This document shows positions 50,801 through 56,489 of a stretch of DNA of 64,000 nucleotides, in pieces. Both the position numbers and the translations under genes were made by a program. Source of the stretch: Symbiodinium natans (Eukaryota; Sar; Dinophyceae; Suessiales; Symbiodiniaceae); contig CAJNDS010001136.1 in the NCBI GenBank assembly GCA_905221605.1, positions 438,939 through 502,938 on the forward strand, in the 5' to 3' direction. The notes beneath the pieces were generated by a model. It searched no databases. It was not told the origin of the DNA and saw only the letters and a list, made by a program, of their open reading frames with translations. Within the stretch, counting starts at the first letter, position 1. Each line of letters begins with the position of its first letter.

Positions 50801-52575
50801 TAGAGATTATTATAGGGGGTACTATAATTCCCCATGAAGGACTGTTAGTATCAGGGGGAACATCCCGAGCTATAGGGTCCCTGAAAGTCAGGAACCCTTC
50901 CGGAGCTCCGTCTTCGTGAAATTCCTTGCGGGAGCAAATGAACCCTAACAGGGTTTATGGCCCGTCTGCCCCAATAGGGAGTTGTCGTAGTATAGGGTGC
51001 GTGATCCCAATCGCCCAATTTCAGTGGGATGTGGGGCCCTTTATATAAACCTGAAGCCCTGATCCTTAGATGCTTAGATGCCTTGGCCTAGCGGTACCCT
51101 CCCCCCAAAGCCTGATCCATGACCATCCTTGCACTAGAATTGCGCTTTCAGGGTTTAGGGTTTGGGGTTTTGGGTTTCGGGCATTTCCTTCGCGTCGTGC
51201 CGACGTGAGGTCAGATACAATCTCCAGCAGCTTATGAGCGAACACAACGCAGCTGCGACCTGTCTGCAAGTATGCTCGGGCTGATCGTTCGGGATTCAGG
51301 GTTGAAGGTTTAGGGTTTAGGGAAGCTGGATGGATGGATGCTGCCCTGGCCTCAGTTCCAGTCTTAAAAAGGGTTTAGGGATTCCGACATTCCCTCTTTG
51401 TTCCAGGGTCGTACTTGTAGTCGCCGTAGGAAATATGGTTTCTTTTCACACTTAAAGCGCAAGTGAGCCTTAATGGCATCGTTGTTGTTGCATTCCCTAA
51501 ACCCTAAACCCTAAACCCTAAACCCTAAACCCTAAACCCTAAACCCTAAACCCTAAACCCTAAACCCTAAACCCTAAACCCTAAACCCTAAACCCCAAAC
51601 CCGACCTGGGTCACGCGTGCGCGAGGATCTCCGGTGTGCATGCCTTCGTTGCTTAAGGGCTGTATGGGGTTTAGGGTTTAGGGTTTAGGGTTTAGGGTTT
51701 AGGGTTTAGGGTTTAGGGTTTAGGGTTTAGGGTTTAGGGTTTAGGGCAATTACAGAAGGCCTTGCCATGCGGCAGTGCTCTGCACGCACCACCTTGCAAT
51801 GAACCTCAGCAGCTAACCGAAAAAAAACACGCTTCCCTTTTTTATGCTGCGGTTGCTGTCCCCCAAACCCTATAGCCCGAAACCCTAAAACTCTAAACCC
51901 GGAAGCCCTAAACCTTAAGACCCTCAAACCTATACCCTAAACCCTAAAACCCTAAAGTCCTAAAGCCTAAAGCCTAAAGCCTTAAACCCTGAAGCGTCGA
52001 GTCTCCAGGCCAAGCAGATTGAAAAGATGGAGTCGCGCTTGGCGGACGCTGGGGCCCCTGGTGGCGTTTGCCATCCAATGCCCGGAGGTTAGGGTCTAGG
52101 GTTCAGGGGGCCTACGGTTTAGGGTTCAGGGTTTAGGGCTTAGGGGTTGGGGGGTTTAGGGTTTGGGGGGCTCTTAACCAAGTAGTAGTTTAGAGTTTAG
52201 GGTTTTGGGTTTAGGGGTACATGGGTAAGTATAGGTAGGGTGAGAAGTGAAGGAACCTAAGCTGCTGCTCTGTTCCAGTGGAGCTACAGGTAGCTGTTCT
52301 ACTATAGGGGTCGGAATAGTTGCTAGTAATATTCCCTTCTGGCCCCTTTAGAAGCATACTATAATTACCCCCCCCAAACCCTATGATTCTAATGATGAAG
52401 GCCCATGTAGTAGCCCTAAACCCTAAACCCTAAACCCTAAACCCTAAACCCTAAACCCTGGGCCCCCTGTATTACATTGCTGTCCGTGGGCGGTGGCTAA
52501 GGCCATGGCGTCCAAGTCCAAGAGCAGCCAACAGCAACGGCCACCCCGAAGACGAAGAAAGCGCCGGGAAGTTGA
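35796..52575 (+). CDS. Voltage-gated cation channel with C-terminal EF-hands (multi-exon gene)
   Basis: Exons in order: 35796-35849, 36461-36501, 37932-37971, 38321-38370, 39119-~39169, 41424-41490, 43630-43709, 44142-44221, 45000-45064, 45260-45293, 48727-48777, 50063-50128, 51210-51269, 52009-52087, 52502-52575. Seen: S3 helix, an S4 with arginine at every third position, S5, a pore helix with FKTVVAGDRWG, a post-S6 helix (NLVVAVVVDTFAEQRL), two complete EF loops and a Lys/Glu-rich tail. Known: six-helix voltage-gated channels of this type pass cations across a membrane, and C-terminal EF-hands bind calcium. Inferred: a calcium-modulated cation channel. Donors are GC five times, GA twice, GT four times and one unclear, all with AG acceptors. 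S6, S2 and some outer-loop exons are missing; either micro-exons escaped me or the copy is incomplete. A methyltransferase gene sits in the 3.4-kb intron after 45293. Confidence 0.82.
35929..36062 (+). mobile_element. Family D element with telomere units inside (D8)
   Basis: TTTACTCTTTGCTTATCAG to GGGTCTTAAGGAAATAGTC; contains a C17 run and two TTTAGGG units (36027-36042). Lies within the first channel intron. Confidence 0.65.
36461..36501 (+). CDS. Channel exon: S3-S4 loop and start of S4
   Basis: 41 nt, phase 0 to 2, after acceptor CCCACCCAG; GC donor (GCCTCCCGG). Reads VGIDASQVTLLRI plus two bases of a Leu codon. Splicing to 37932 restores LLRILRVVRILRLF. Confidence 0.8.
36690..36740. repeat. 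CCCTAAA array
   Basis: Six units in the channel intron 36502-37931. Confidence 0.9.
36874..37008. repeat. TTTAGGG array
   Basis: Nineteen units, almost perfect, in the same intron and in opposite orientation to 36690-36740. Confidence 0.95.
37151..37175. repeat. GATA microsatellite
   Basis: Six GATA units. Confidence 0.9.
37545..37838. repeat. CAA/AAC/CAG-type microsatellite in channel intron
   Basis: Nearly 300 bp of AAC, CAA, CAG and ACC triplets opening Asn/Thr/Ser-rich frames in several registers. Position inside the intron 36502-37931 argues against coding. Confidence 0.85.
37932..37971 (+). CDS. Channel exon: core of S4 voltage sensor
   Basis: 40 nt after acceptor TTGGCAAG. Together with the last exon it encodes RILRVVRILRLFRLFR, with six arginines spaced every third residue, the hallmark of a voltage sensor. 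The right edge is uncertain by up to 7 nt because AAGTTCC stands at both the donor (37972) and the acceptor (38321). Confidence 0.85.
38236..38313. repeat. TTTAGGG array
   Basis: Ten or so units making up the 3' part of a 349-nt channel intron. Confidence 0.9.
38321..38370 (+). CDS. Channel exon: S4-S5 linker
   Basis: Reads KFQELRKLVRMTGLCF plus two bases; acceptor GGTTTCCAG. The GA donor (GAGCCTCGC) joined to AG at 39118 gives FKTLIWSF, as expected at the start of S5. The alternative read-through ends at a TAG formed by the adjoining TTTAGGG array. Confidence 0.8.
38390..38468. repeat. TTTAGGG array
   Basis: About eleven units at the start of a 748-nt channel intron; CCCTAAA arrays follow at 38878-38920 and 39025-39068. 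Confidence 0.9.
39119..39169 (+). CDS. Channel exon: S5 helix
   Basis: One base plus TLIWSFIFCFVVMTSW, a strongly hydrophobic S5 segment; acceptor AGCCAAG. The donor edge is not settled (sequence continues GAATCTTGG). Confidence 0.75.
39185..39293. repeat. TTTAGGG array
   Basis: About fifteen units closely following the S5 exon. Confidence 0.95.
39294..40640. other. Channel intron sequence, no exon found
   Basis: Holds G13-14 (39740-39757), C16/A17 (39991-40023), and a short CCCTAGA array (40038-40105). A 131-codon minus frame (40182-40577) overlaps a + frame and shows no motif. The exon for the S5-pore loop should be in this region or just after it but was not identified. Confidence 0.35.
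40912..41009 (+). mobile_element. Family C element (C2)
   Basis: TAGCTGAGCGAGTACACTTT to GAACTCAGCAACTAAG, preceded by CTCAG exactly as in the methyltransferase intron. Confidence 0.85.
41015..41075. repeat. CCCTAAA array
   Basis: Eight units just after C2. Confidence 0.95.
41083..41122 (+). CDS. Possible channel exon before the pore
   Basis: Acceptor CCTGTAAG, reading MEKCTKSASQLS plus two bases. Joining to 41424 gives QLSRSVINAV in phase, but only if one G is shared between donor and acceptor as in the TA-AG introns. Tentative. Confidence 0.35.
41284..41407 (-). mobile_element. Family B element next to pore-exon acceptor (B8)
   Basis: AAGGAGGGGCCCCCCCTAG to GGGGGCCCCTCCTTGTG, 16 bp upstream of the pore exon. 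Orientation is opposite to B3. Confidence 0.85.
41424..41490 (+). CDS. Channel exon: pore helix and selectivity filter
   Basis: 67 nt after acceptor GCGGCCCAG; GC donor (GCAAGGAG) is possible. Reads SVINAVLLIFKTVVAGDRWG then HV. The pattern IFxTVVAGDxWG matches P-loops of eukaryotic voltage-gated cation channels, with Asp in the filter. Ion selectivity cannot be read with confidence. Confidence 0.85.
41749..41907 (+). mobile_element. Family E element with duplicated right end (E3)
   Basis: TATAGGGGTCGGAAAAACTG, then two tandem copies of the GATACCATAATGA...AATTCGAACT right part. Confidence 0.75.
42000..42100. repeat. CCCTAAA/CCTTAAA array
   Basis: Alternating CCCTAAA, CCTTAAA and CCCTGAA units with a longer repeating order. 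Confidence 0.9.
42249..42331 (+). mobile_element. Family A element, left end decayed (A5)
   Basis: Right end TATAAGGGGGAACATCCCAA intact; left arm replaced after GAGTCTTTAATGGGGG. Confidence 0.75.
42332..43000. other. AT-rich channel intron sequence, S6 not found
   Basis: Unique sequence without arrays. I looked for an S6 exon here and saw none. The candidate IPVEWLAQLPG near 43412-43445 could follow the pore, but it is weak. Confidence 0.35.
43005..43155. repeat. CCCTAAG/CCCTAAA array
   Basis: A block of more than ten CCCTAAG units embedded in CCCTAAA. CCCTAAG contains an AG acceptor in each unit. Confidence 0.95.
43268..43298 (-). mobile_element. Family O fragment
   Basis: GGGACCCTAATTGAGAGAAC followed by TACCC resembles the right half of the element at 61472-61574 in reverse. 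Confidence 0.4.
43484..43629. repeat. CCCTAAA/CCCCAAA array forming a 3' splice site
   Basis: The last unit, AACCCCAAG, is the acceptor of the next channel exon. CGGCTAAAC variants occur inside. Confidence 0.85.
43630..43709 (+). CDS. Channel exon: end of S6 and post-S6 helix
   Basis: 80 nt, phase needs one base before and gives one after. Reads NLVVAVVVDTFAEQRLKDVA then TMVARR. The NLVVAVVVD end of S6 plus an amphipathic helix is characteristic of this channel class. Both splice sites are telomere-repeat sequence: acceptor CCCCAAG and donor GTTTAG. Confidence 0.85.
43710..43800. repeat. TTTAGGG array forming a 5' splice site
   Basis: The array begins exactly at the GT of the donor; the 432-nt intron ends at GGGCTGCAG (44141). 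Confidence 0.85.
44142..44221 (+). CDS. Channel exon: linker helix and start of EF-hand 1
   Basis: 80 nt. Reads GKAMEMDEEAEDDLRELDRI then FLKIDQ, the E-helix and first loop residues of an EF-hand. The donor is GA (GACTAGGG); CAGGAC stands at both intron ends (donor side and 44997-45002). Confidence 0.85.
44225..44369. repeat. TTTAGGG array with nine-fold TTTAGGGG block
   Basis: Eight-base units GTTTAGGG are repeated about ten times (44272-44360), framed by seven-base units. Located in the intron that splits EF-hand 1. Confidence 0.9.
44811..44832. repeat. Poly-C run
   Basis: About twenty C within channel intron 44222-44999. Confidence 0.9.
45000..45064 (+). CDS. Channel exon: EF-hand 1 loop and exiting helix
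   Basis: Reads DMDGTLTFDELVDGARRVRE then F plus two bases. With the previous exon the loop is D-Q-D-M-D-G-T-L-T-F-D-E, with all six calcium-coordinating positions filled. GC donor (GCACCTTGG). Confidence 0.88.
45163..45222. repeat. CCCTAAA array
   Basis: Eight units within the 195-nt channel intron 45065-45259. Confidence 0.9.
45260..45293 (+). CDS. Channel micro-exon between the EF-hands
   Basis: 34 nt, acceptor TGCACTTCAG, GC donor (GCCTGGCC). Reads (Q)NRLRVMDIDQQ, the link between the two EF-hands. The next exon in phase is 3.4 kb away. Confidence 0.8.
45807..45907 (+). mobile_element. Family G element, full length, non-genic (G4)
   Basis: GATCCTAGGCAGGCCCCTGG to AAAGGCCATCCTATGATC; same ends and interior (GTTTAAGAGGATCATG) as methyltransferase introns 1 and 4. 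Confidence 0.8.
46284..48540 (+). CDS. Class I SAM-dependent methyltransferase, PrmC/HemK-like (7 exons, 515 aa)
   Basis: Exons 46284-46944, 47037-47290, 47392-47524, 47639-47766, 47898-47996, 48125-48217, 48361-48540. The chain stays open for 515 codons. Seen: a hydrophobic start (VTCAVCAVLCIA, residues 11-22) and an Ala/Arg/Ser-rich stretch to about residue 90, then SAM motif I LDLGTGCGVVALLL (Asp at about 287), VVATDISPNA (motif II acidic residue), and FDVVVFNPPWLPLP with NPPW at about 362-365, then a NPGGRAVVLFS motif. Known: N/D-PP-Y/W marks methyltransferases acting on planar nitrogens (glutamine of release factors, adenine, guanine). Inferred: organelle-targeted protein or RNA N-methyltransferase; the substrate is unknown. 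A TGA directly precedes the ATG in frame, so this start is used unless another exon is joined upstream. The last six codons and the stop come from a TTTAGGG array. The gene sits inside a channel intron. Confidence 0.85.
46945..47036 (+). mobile_element. Methyltransferase intron 1 = family G element (G5)
   Basis: 92 nt from TAGGCC to ATCCTAG, same interior as G4. Frame on both sides requires one more G than GT-AG removal would leave, so the intron is TA...AG, or equivalently GT...TA shifted by one base. Confidence 0.8.
47291..47391 (+). mobile_element. Methyltransferase intron 2 = family C element
   Basis: 101 nt, TAGCTGAATGAGTACACC to CACCAACTAAG, between ...IAPQ and ARIPHVV. Removal must be TA...AG, or GT...AA shifted by one. 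The copies at 20713, 40912, 56537 and 57971 show that it is a mobile family. Confidence 0.88.
47525..47638 (+). other. Methyltransferase intron 3, possibly a decayed family C relative
   Basis: GT...AG fits phase (S-S junction). Contains the perfect palindrome GTAGTATACTAC, and AAAAAAGTATGCACTTTT resembles the family C interior. TATGC occurs near both ends. Confidence 0.55.
47767..47897 (+). mobile_element. Methyltransferase intron 4 = family G element (G6)
   Basis: 131 nt, TAGGCACTTTCAG to GACATCCTAG, between ...SPDPR and DLFERFF. Again only TA...AG (or GT...TA) keeps the frame. The left part has an internal duplication (ACATGTTATAT twice). CCTAGG surrounds the insertion. Confidence 0.82.
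47997..48124 (+). other. Methyltransferase intron 5
   Basis: 128 nt, canonical GTGAGATT...CCCCAG, phase 0. It has an internal inverted pair (CCTAAGGGGTTCC / CCCTTAG-type) but no second copy in the window that I can see. Confidence 0.7.
48175..48195. other. GC hairpin inside methyltransferase exon 6
   Basis: GAGCGCGCG and CGCGCGCTC form a perfect 9-bp stem around a 3-nt loop, encoding Ser/Ala/Arg. In RNA it would be very stable. Confidence 0.8.
48218..48360 (+). mobile_element. Methyltransferase intron 6 = family H element (H2)
   Basis: 143 nt GT...AG intron. CTTGCTTAGCCTTC against GGAGAAGTAAG are the family H ends, and AAGGTCC is present at both sides as a probable target duplication. H1 at 3370 is a non-genic relative. 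Confidence 0.82.
48727..48777 (+). CDS. Channel exon: EF-hand 2, first half
   Basis: Seventeen codons DLQQLFNMLDRDGGGTI; GC donor (GCCCCCTGG). Read-through would hit TAA in the adjoining CCCTAAA unit. Loop position 5 is Gly, which is unusual. Confidence 0.82.
48851..48970 (-). mobile_element. Family B element, degraded right end (B9)
   Basis: CTACAAGGAGGGGCCTATCT on the left; right arm CTATACTTCGTATAGCGAGG. Confidence 0.75.
49133..49210 (+). mobile_element. Family D element, short (D10)
   Basis: CTACTGTTTCTGCTTGCGAG to GGGGTCTTAAGCAAAGAGTA; only about 78 bp. Confidence 0.6.
49344..49454 (+). mobile_element. Family A element (A6)
   Basis: TTGGAATGTTCCCCCTTATA to TATAAGGGGGAACATCCCAA; the AGTCCTT motif is doubled on the left arm. 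Confidence 0.88.
49504..49613. mobile_element. Family K element, long imperfect inverted repeats
   Basis: TATATGGGTGGTTGTTAAAA against ATTTTGACAGCCACCCATAT, about 34 bp each side with a few mismatches. Single copy in this window. Confidence 0.75.
50063..50128 (+). CDS. Channel exon: EF-hand 2, second half
   Basis: Acceptor ACCCCAAG (telomere-type unit). Reads DPDEFKKTLSRWAFESKTAT then RF. With the previous exon the loop is D-R-D-G-G-G-T-I-D-P-D-E. GC donor (GCCCCTTGG). The donor lies inside a 21-bp sequence that is duplicated across the following array. Confidence 0.85.
50124..50240. repeat. TTTAGGG array flanked by an exact 21-bp direct duplication
   Basis: Left copy 50124-50144 and right copy 50220-50240 both begin GATTCGCCCCTTGG and end CTTGGGT. 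The array occupies 50145-50219. Confidence 0.92.
50632..50868 (+). mobile_element. Family A element with amplified centre (A7)
   Basis: TTGTTCCCCCCTATACTAAC to CAGGGGGAACATCCCGAG. The centre (AATAGGGATT...AGGGGGTACTATAATCCC...AAGGA) is repeated about four times with a 60-65 bp period, so the copy is 237 bp instead of about 100. Confidence 0.85.
51210..51269 (+). CDS. Channel exon: C-terminal helix
   Basis: Twenty codons VRYNLQQLMSEHNAAATCLQ, acceptor CGACGTGAG, canonical donor GTATGCTC. Joins RF|VRYN in phase. Confidence 0.8.
51495..51604. repeat. CCCTAAA array
   Basis: Fifteen units in channel intron 51270-52008. Confidence 0.95.
51664..51748. repeat. TTTAGGG array
   Basis: Twelve units, inverted relative to 51495-51604, about 60 bp away, giving a potential large hairpin within one intron. 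Confidence 0.95.
52009..52087 (+). CDS. Channel exon: C-terminal coiled segment
   Basis: Acceptor GAGTCTCCAG; donor GTTAGGG at a telomere-type unit. Reads AKQIEKMESRLADAGAPGGV then CHPMPG. The junction with 51269 gives CLQAKQIEKMESRL, a heptad-like helix. Confidence 0.78.
52302..52408 (+). mobile_element. Family E element, full length (E4)
   Basis: CTATAGGGGTCGGAATAGTT to ATGATGAAGGCCCATGTAG; closest to consensus. Lies in the last channel intron. Confidence 0.8.
52502..52575 (+). CDS. Probable last channel exon
   Basis: Acceptor GTGGCTAAG. In phase with 52087 it reads HGVQVQEQPTATATPKTKKA then PGS and a TGA stop. All three frames are open over most of this segment, so the exon is likely but its frame is supported only by phase. 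Confidence 0.55.
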
Positions 52576-52587
52576 AGGCGCCTCAGA

Positions 52588-53035
52588 GGGTTTAGGGTTT
52601 AGGGTTTAGGGTTTTAGGGTTTAGGGTTTAGGGTTTGGGGGTTTTGGGTTTGGGGTTTAGGGTTTAGGGTTTTAGGGTTTTAGGGTTTTAGGGTTTTAGG
52701 GTTTTAGGGTTTAGGGTTTTAGGGTTTTAGGGTTTTAGGGTTTAGGGTTTGGGGTTTAGGGTTTTAGGGTTTGGGGGTTTAGGGTTTTAGGGTTTTAGGG
52801 TTTTAGGGTTTTAGGGTTTTAGGGTTTTAGGGTTTAGGGGCAGGGTTTAGGGTTCAGGGTTTAGGGTTTAGGGCTTAGGGTTTAGGGTTTAGGGCTTAGG
52901 GCTTAGGGCTTAGGGTTTAGGGTTCAGGGTTCAGGGTTTAGGGTTTAGGGTTCAGGGTTTAGGGTTTAGGGTTTAGGGTTCAGGGTTTAGGGTTTAGGGT
53001 TTAGGGTTTAAGGTTTAGGGTTTAGGGTTTAGGTC
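52588..53035. repeat. Large mixed TTTAGGG/TTTTAGGG array
   Basis: About 450 bp, with a run of eight-base TTTTAGGG units in the middle (52665-52835) and seven-base units with GCTTAGG and GTTCAGG variants on the right. Confidence 0.95.
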
Positions 53036-53090
53036 ATCAAGTCCAGTTTGAAAGGTTTAGGGCTTAGGGTTTGGGTCGTTGCAACTTGTT

Positions 53091-53131
53091 CCGTTTTTTT
53101 TTTTTTTTTTTTTTGGGGGGGGGGGGGGGTG
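53091..53131. repeat. T18/G14 run
   Basis: Homopolymer T followed by homopolymer G. Confidence 0.9.
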
Positions 53132-53365
53132 GAGACGAGTCAGCTATGCCCTAAACCTTAAACCCTAAACCCCACAACCGAAGCATAATTATGGTGGTTT
53201 AGGGCTTTTAGGGTCTTAGGGTCTACGGTATGTAGGGTTTATAGGGCGAGTAGGGCTTACGGAGCTTAGCCCTAAACCCTAAACCCTAAACCCGGTGCAC
53301 TTGTTTGGAAAGCTTCAGGGAGACCTGTGCCTTGAAGCCTTGGGCATCGTGAGGCTTAGCCCTTC

Positions 53366-53472
53366 AAACCCTAAACCCTAAACCCTCAACCCTAAATCCT
53401 AAACCCTAAGCCCTAAACCCTAAGCCCGAAACCCTAAACCCTAAACCCTAAACCCTAAACCCTAAACCCTAA
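53366..53472. repeat. CCCTAAA array
   Basis: Imperfect, with CCCTAAG and CCCTCAA units. Confidence 0.9.
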
Positions 53473-53487
53473 CTCTCATAAACCTAA

Positions 53488-53582
53488 ATTGGGATTCTCT
53501 GCTAACAGTCCTCAATAGGGATTCTACTAGGGGGTACTAGAGTCCCCAATTGGAACTGTTATTCTAAGCGAGGACATCTCAA
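53488..53582 (+). mobile_element. Family A element, diverged (A8)
   Basis: TTGGGATTCTCTGCTAACAG to AAGCGAGGACATCTCAA. Confidence 0.7.
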
Positions 53583-53873
53583 ACCTTAAGACCTAAACCG
53601 ACTGTTGGCGGGGGCGCAGCATGATTGCATTGCGCCCGCCAAGCCCGGTTTATGGTTTAGGGTTTAGGGTTTGGGTTTTTAAGTTTTAGGGTCTACAAAA
53701 GGTTATCGAGAATACTTGCAAGTGCTGACTTGCAATCAACAAAAGGCCATGGCCTTTATTCCCGGGCCTAAACCCAAAGCCACCTAGCCCACCTGACCCC
53801 TAAACCCTAAACCCTAAACCCCAAACCCTAAACCCTAAACCCTAAACCCTAAACCCTAACCTTCAACCTCCAG

Positions 53874-53961
53874 GAGCTCCTCCAGTTCGACGACCGAGGC
53901 GAAAGAAGCTGACAACGCAGCTGATACCCGTCTGAGCTTCTACGAAGGGGCAGAAGGATGC
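53874..53961 (+). CDS. Candidate exon, Ser/Ala-rich
   Basis: Acceptor CAACCTCCAG; donor GTTTAG. One frame reads SSSSSTTEAKEADNAADTRL then SFYEGAEGC. A second frame is also open (APPVRRPRRKK...). Downstream of the channel stop, so it is either the next gene or an alternative C-terminus. Confidence 0.45.
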
Positions 53962-54110
53962 GTTTAGCGTTAAGGGTTTAGGGTTTGGGGTTGAGCTGTG
54001 TATAGGGCCTATCAACCCTAAACCCTGAACCCTAAACCCTAAACCCTACACCCTAAACACTAGACCCTAGACCCTAAACCCTAACCCTAAACCCTGAAGA
54101 CCCTCCTCAG

Positions 54111-54214
54111 TTCTCGAAAGCCATGTGCCTTCAGAAGCGCCTTCGTAGCAAGCTCAAGAGCAGGGAGGCTTTCTGCGGCTGCCCAGAAGATGCTGTGCCT
54201 TCACTCCGGAACGG
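54111..54214 (+). CDS. Candidate exon, basic helix
   Basis: Acceptor CCCTCCTCAG, donor GTTGGCG. Reads FSKAMCLQKRLRSKLKSREA then FCGCPEDAVPSLRN. Not recognised; probably the same gene as 53874-53961. Confidence 0.5.
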
Positions 54215-54278
54215 GTTGGCGTTTGGGTGTTTAGGGTTTAGGGTTTCGGTTTTCGGGTTAAATTTGAGTGGTGGGCCC

Positions 54279-54346
54279 CGGACAGCACTCAAAGAGGCAG
54301 AAAGAAGGATGCTGCGGCATGATTTGCTGACGGCCCATACCCAAAG
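54279..54346 (+). CDS. Candidate exon, helical
   Basis: The frame RTALKEAERRMLRHDLLTAH ends near CCCAAAG. Edges uncertain. Confidence 0.35.
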
Positions 54347-54429
54347 AACATCATTCCCTTAAACCCTAAACCCTCAACTCACCATGCTTGTGCATGAAGT
54401 CTGTGTATTGTTACAAGGTGTGCAATACT

Positions 54430-54519
54430 AGGTAGGCCCTTGGGATAAATAATATTTTCCCTTACTGGGTTTAAGGGGATCATATTTAGGGCAAAAGGGT
54501 TTTAATTGGCTATCCTATA
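54430..54519 (+). mobile_element. Family G element, full length, non-genic (G7)
   Basis: CTAGGTAGGCCCTTGGGATA to TTGGCTATCCTATAATA; the interior has the usual TTTAAGGGGATCATATTTAG. Confidence 0.8.
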
Positions 54520-54997
54520 ATAATGCACGGCACATATACCACAGGTGCTGTGCGCATTGTTTTTGTCGAACACGGCTTTCAGGCTCATGTGCCACAGTCG
54601 CTACAAAGACTCGACCCCCTGCCCCGTCCGAGACCCTACAGTTCAACCTCAGCACGTTTCAAGTCCTAAGCACTTTACAGATAAACTGAGCTACACGCAG
54701 AGCCCACTTTGAAAAACCATAATGATACAGCCCGCTGAACCCGAGTCTCAATCCCAGAAGCTTGAGAAGCCACTCCCCGCAGAGCATCAACAAGTGGGTG
54801 CCGCTGCGAAAAACAGATTCACGCGGGAGGCGAATGCCGCTGCCGAGGTTTGTCCTGCAGAGCTGCCTCAACCCCTGAACCCTAACCCTTAACCTTCAAC
54901 CCTAAACCCTGAACCCTAAACCCTAACGGCAACAAGCAACACACGAAACGAAGCTTGGTGCTGTTCTGGGGGGGGAGGGATCCGGAAATTGGGGCGT

Positions 54998-55075
54998 GCC
55001 TTGTAGTCGTAGTCGTAGTCGTAGTCGTCGTCGTCGTCGTCGTCGTCGTCGTAGTCGTAGTCGTAGTCGTAGTCC
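54998..55075. repeat. GTAGTC/GTC microsatellite
   Basis: GTAGTC blocks on both sides of nine GTC units. Gives a poly-Val frame. Confidence 0.95.
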
Positions 55076-55131
55076 TGCTTCAGGGCCTAACTAAGGGCAT
55101 AAAGGTGCCGTTCAGGGCAACTCCCTCGTTT

Positions 55132-55227
55132 GGGTTTAGGGTTTAGGGTTTAGGGTTTCTGAGCCTGGAGTCAAAAACAGGGTTTAGGGTTTAGGGTTTA
55201 GGGTTTAGGGTTTAGGGTTTAGGGTTG
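55132..55227. repeat. TTTAGGG arrays
   Basis: Two arrays (three and seven units) separated by 25 bp. Confidence 0.9.
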
Positions 55228-55292
55228 AAGGTTTGCATTCTACAGCCTCTACTATCGGGCCGTAGGTCCACAAGGTCAGGATACGCAACTCT

Positions 55293-55418
55293 TCCTAGGA
55301 CCCAGAGTTGACCCCTGTTCCCTTTTTTTAAAGGGTTTAGGGTTTAGGGTTTAGGGTTTAGGGTTTAGGGTTTAGGGTTTAGGGCTAGGACCCAGAGTAG
55401 GCCCTTATTTCCTTTTTG
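55293..55418. repeat. TTTAGGG array inserted in a family F copy with about 34-bp target duplication
   Basis: CTAGGACCCAGAGTTGACCC (55293) and CTAGGACCCAGAGTAGGCCC (55385) are imperfect direct repeats flanking the array at 55334-55384. Confidence 0.8.
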
Positions 55419-55485
55419 TTCGGGCACAGGTTCCCGTAATTTCCCCTTTAAAGCAGCAAGGGCACCCTCTTTTGTCCTAGGTTAC
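55386..55485 (-). mobile_element. Family F element (F4)
   Basis: AGGACCCAGAGTAGGCCC to TCTTTTGTCCTAGGTTAC; reversed relative to F1. Confidence 0.65.
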
Positions 55486-55657
55486 TCTTGGGTCGAGCAT
55501 AATTCCCCACCTTGGTTGTTGAGATTCTGGTTGCTTGTTCACTGAATATCCAAGCAAGGGAGCCCTGTCTCTTGAAGGGCCGGGCCTGGTGCTCGGTGGT
55601 TTAGGGTTTAGGGTTTAGGGTTTAGGGTTTAGGGTTTAGGGTCTTCTAGAGAGAAAT

Positions 55658-55791
55658 AGCGACTATGTGCTTAAGAACCCCCAAAGAATTCGATTGGAAG
55701 AAAATCCCTCCCTGTATTTCTCTTACAAGGAGGACCTCATGTTTTTTTTTTTTTGGGGGGGGGGGAGGGGGGTGCTTAAGCAAATAGTAGT
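55658..55791 (+). mobile_element. Family D element (D9)
   Basis: GCGACTATGTGCTTAAGAAC to GTGCTTAAGCAAATAGTAG with a T14G12 run inside. Confidence 0.75.
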
Positions 55792-56369
55792 ATGGGGAAA
55801 TAAGGGCTTACGGGGTTTTGGAGTTTAAGATTCGGTTTAGAAGGTTCAATTCGAGCCTTGAACCACTTAAACCCCAAACTTGAACCCGGACTAAACCCTA
55901 AAACCTAAACCCCAAACCCTGAACCCTGAACCCTAAACCCGAACCCTAAAACCCAGAAGAAAGGACCAAACCGGGCTTGAATGCGTGAGGCCTTGATATC
56001 CGCAGTTGCACATCACAAGCCGGCCTAAGCAGGCACCTTATAACCCCCAGGGTTTAGGGTTTCAGCTTGAGGGTTTAGGTTGTAGGGTTTCGGGTGGGTA
56101 GTTTCATGGTTCCTGAATACGGTCCTTTACCCTCTTTAAAAGGGTTCCAAAGTATGGGCCCTTGGGTTTTATAGGGTACGAGGGGTATATACGGGGCCCC
56201 ATTGCAGGGCCTCATATTCAGGGACCATGCAACTACCTTGAGATATATAAAACAGGATTCATATTCCTATTATTGGTGTATTGGGTGTCCTTTAGGGGAT
56301 ACGAGTGCTTCATATGAAAGCTTGCAAAGGGAGTCTCTAGGGACCCTCATGTGAGTTTAAGTCCCTACA

Positions 56370-56470
56370 TTGGGATGTTCCCCCTTATCTTAACAGTTCT
56401 TAGTAGGGATTACAGTGCCCCCTATTATCATCCCTATTAAGGACCGTTAGTGCAAAGGGGGACATCCCAA
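56370..56470 (+). mobile_element. Family A element, full length (A9)
   Basis: TTGGGATGTTCCCCCTTATC to GCAAAGGGGGACATCCCAA. Confidence 0.88.
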
Positions 56471-56489
56471 TCTCTATGCTTTGATCTAG

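Noticed and set aside
54645-54720. tRNA-like box A (minus strand TAGCTCAGTTTATC)
   Set aside because: No acceptor stem, anticodon arm or proper T-loop could be folded. Similar partial matches near 2140, 57440 and 63345 fail in the same way.
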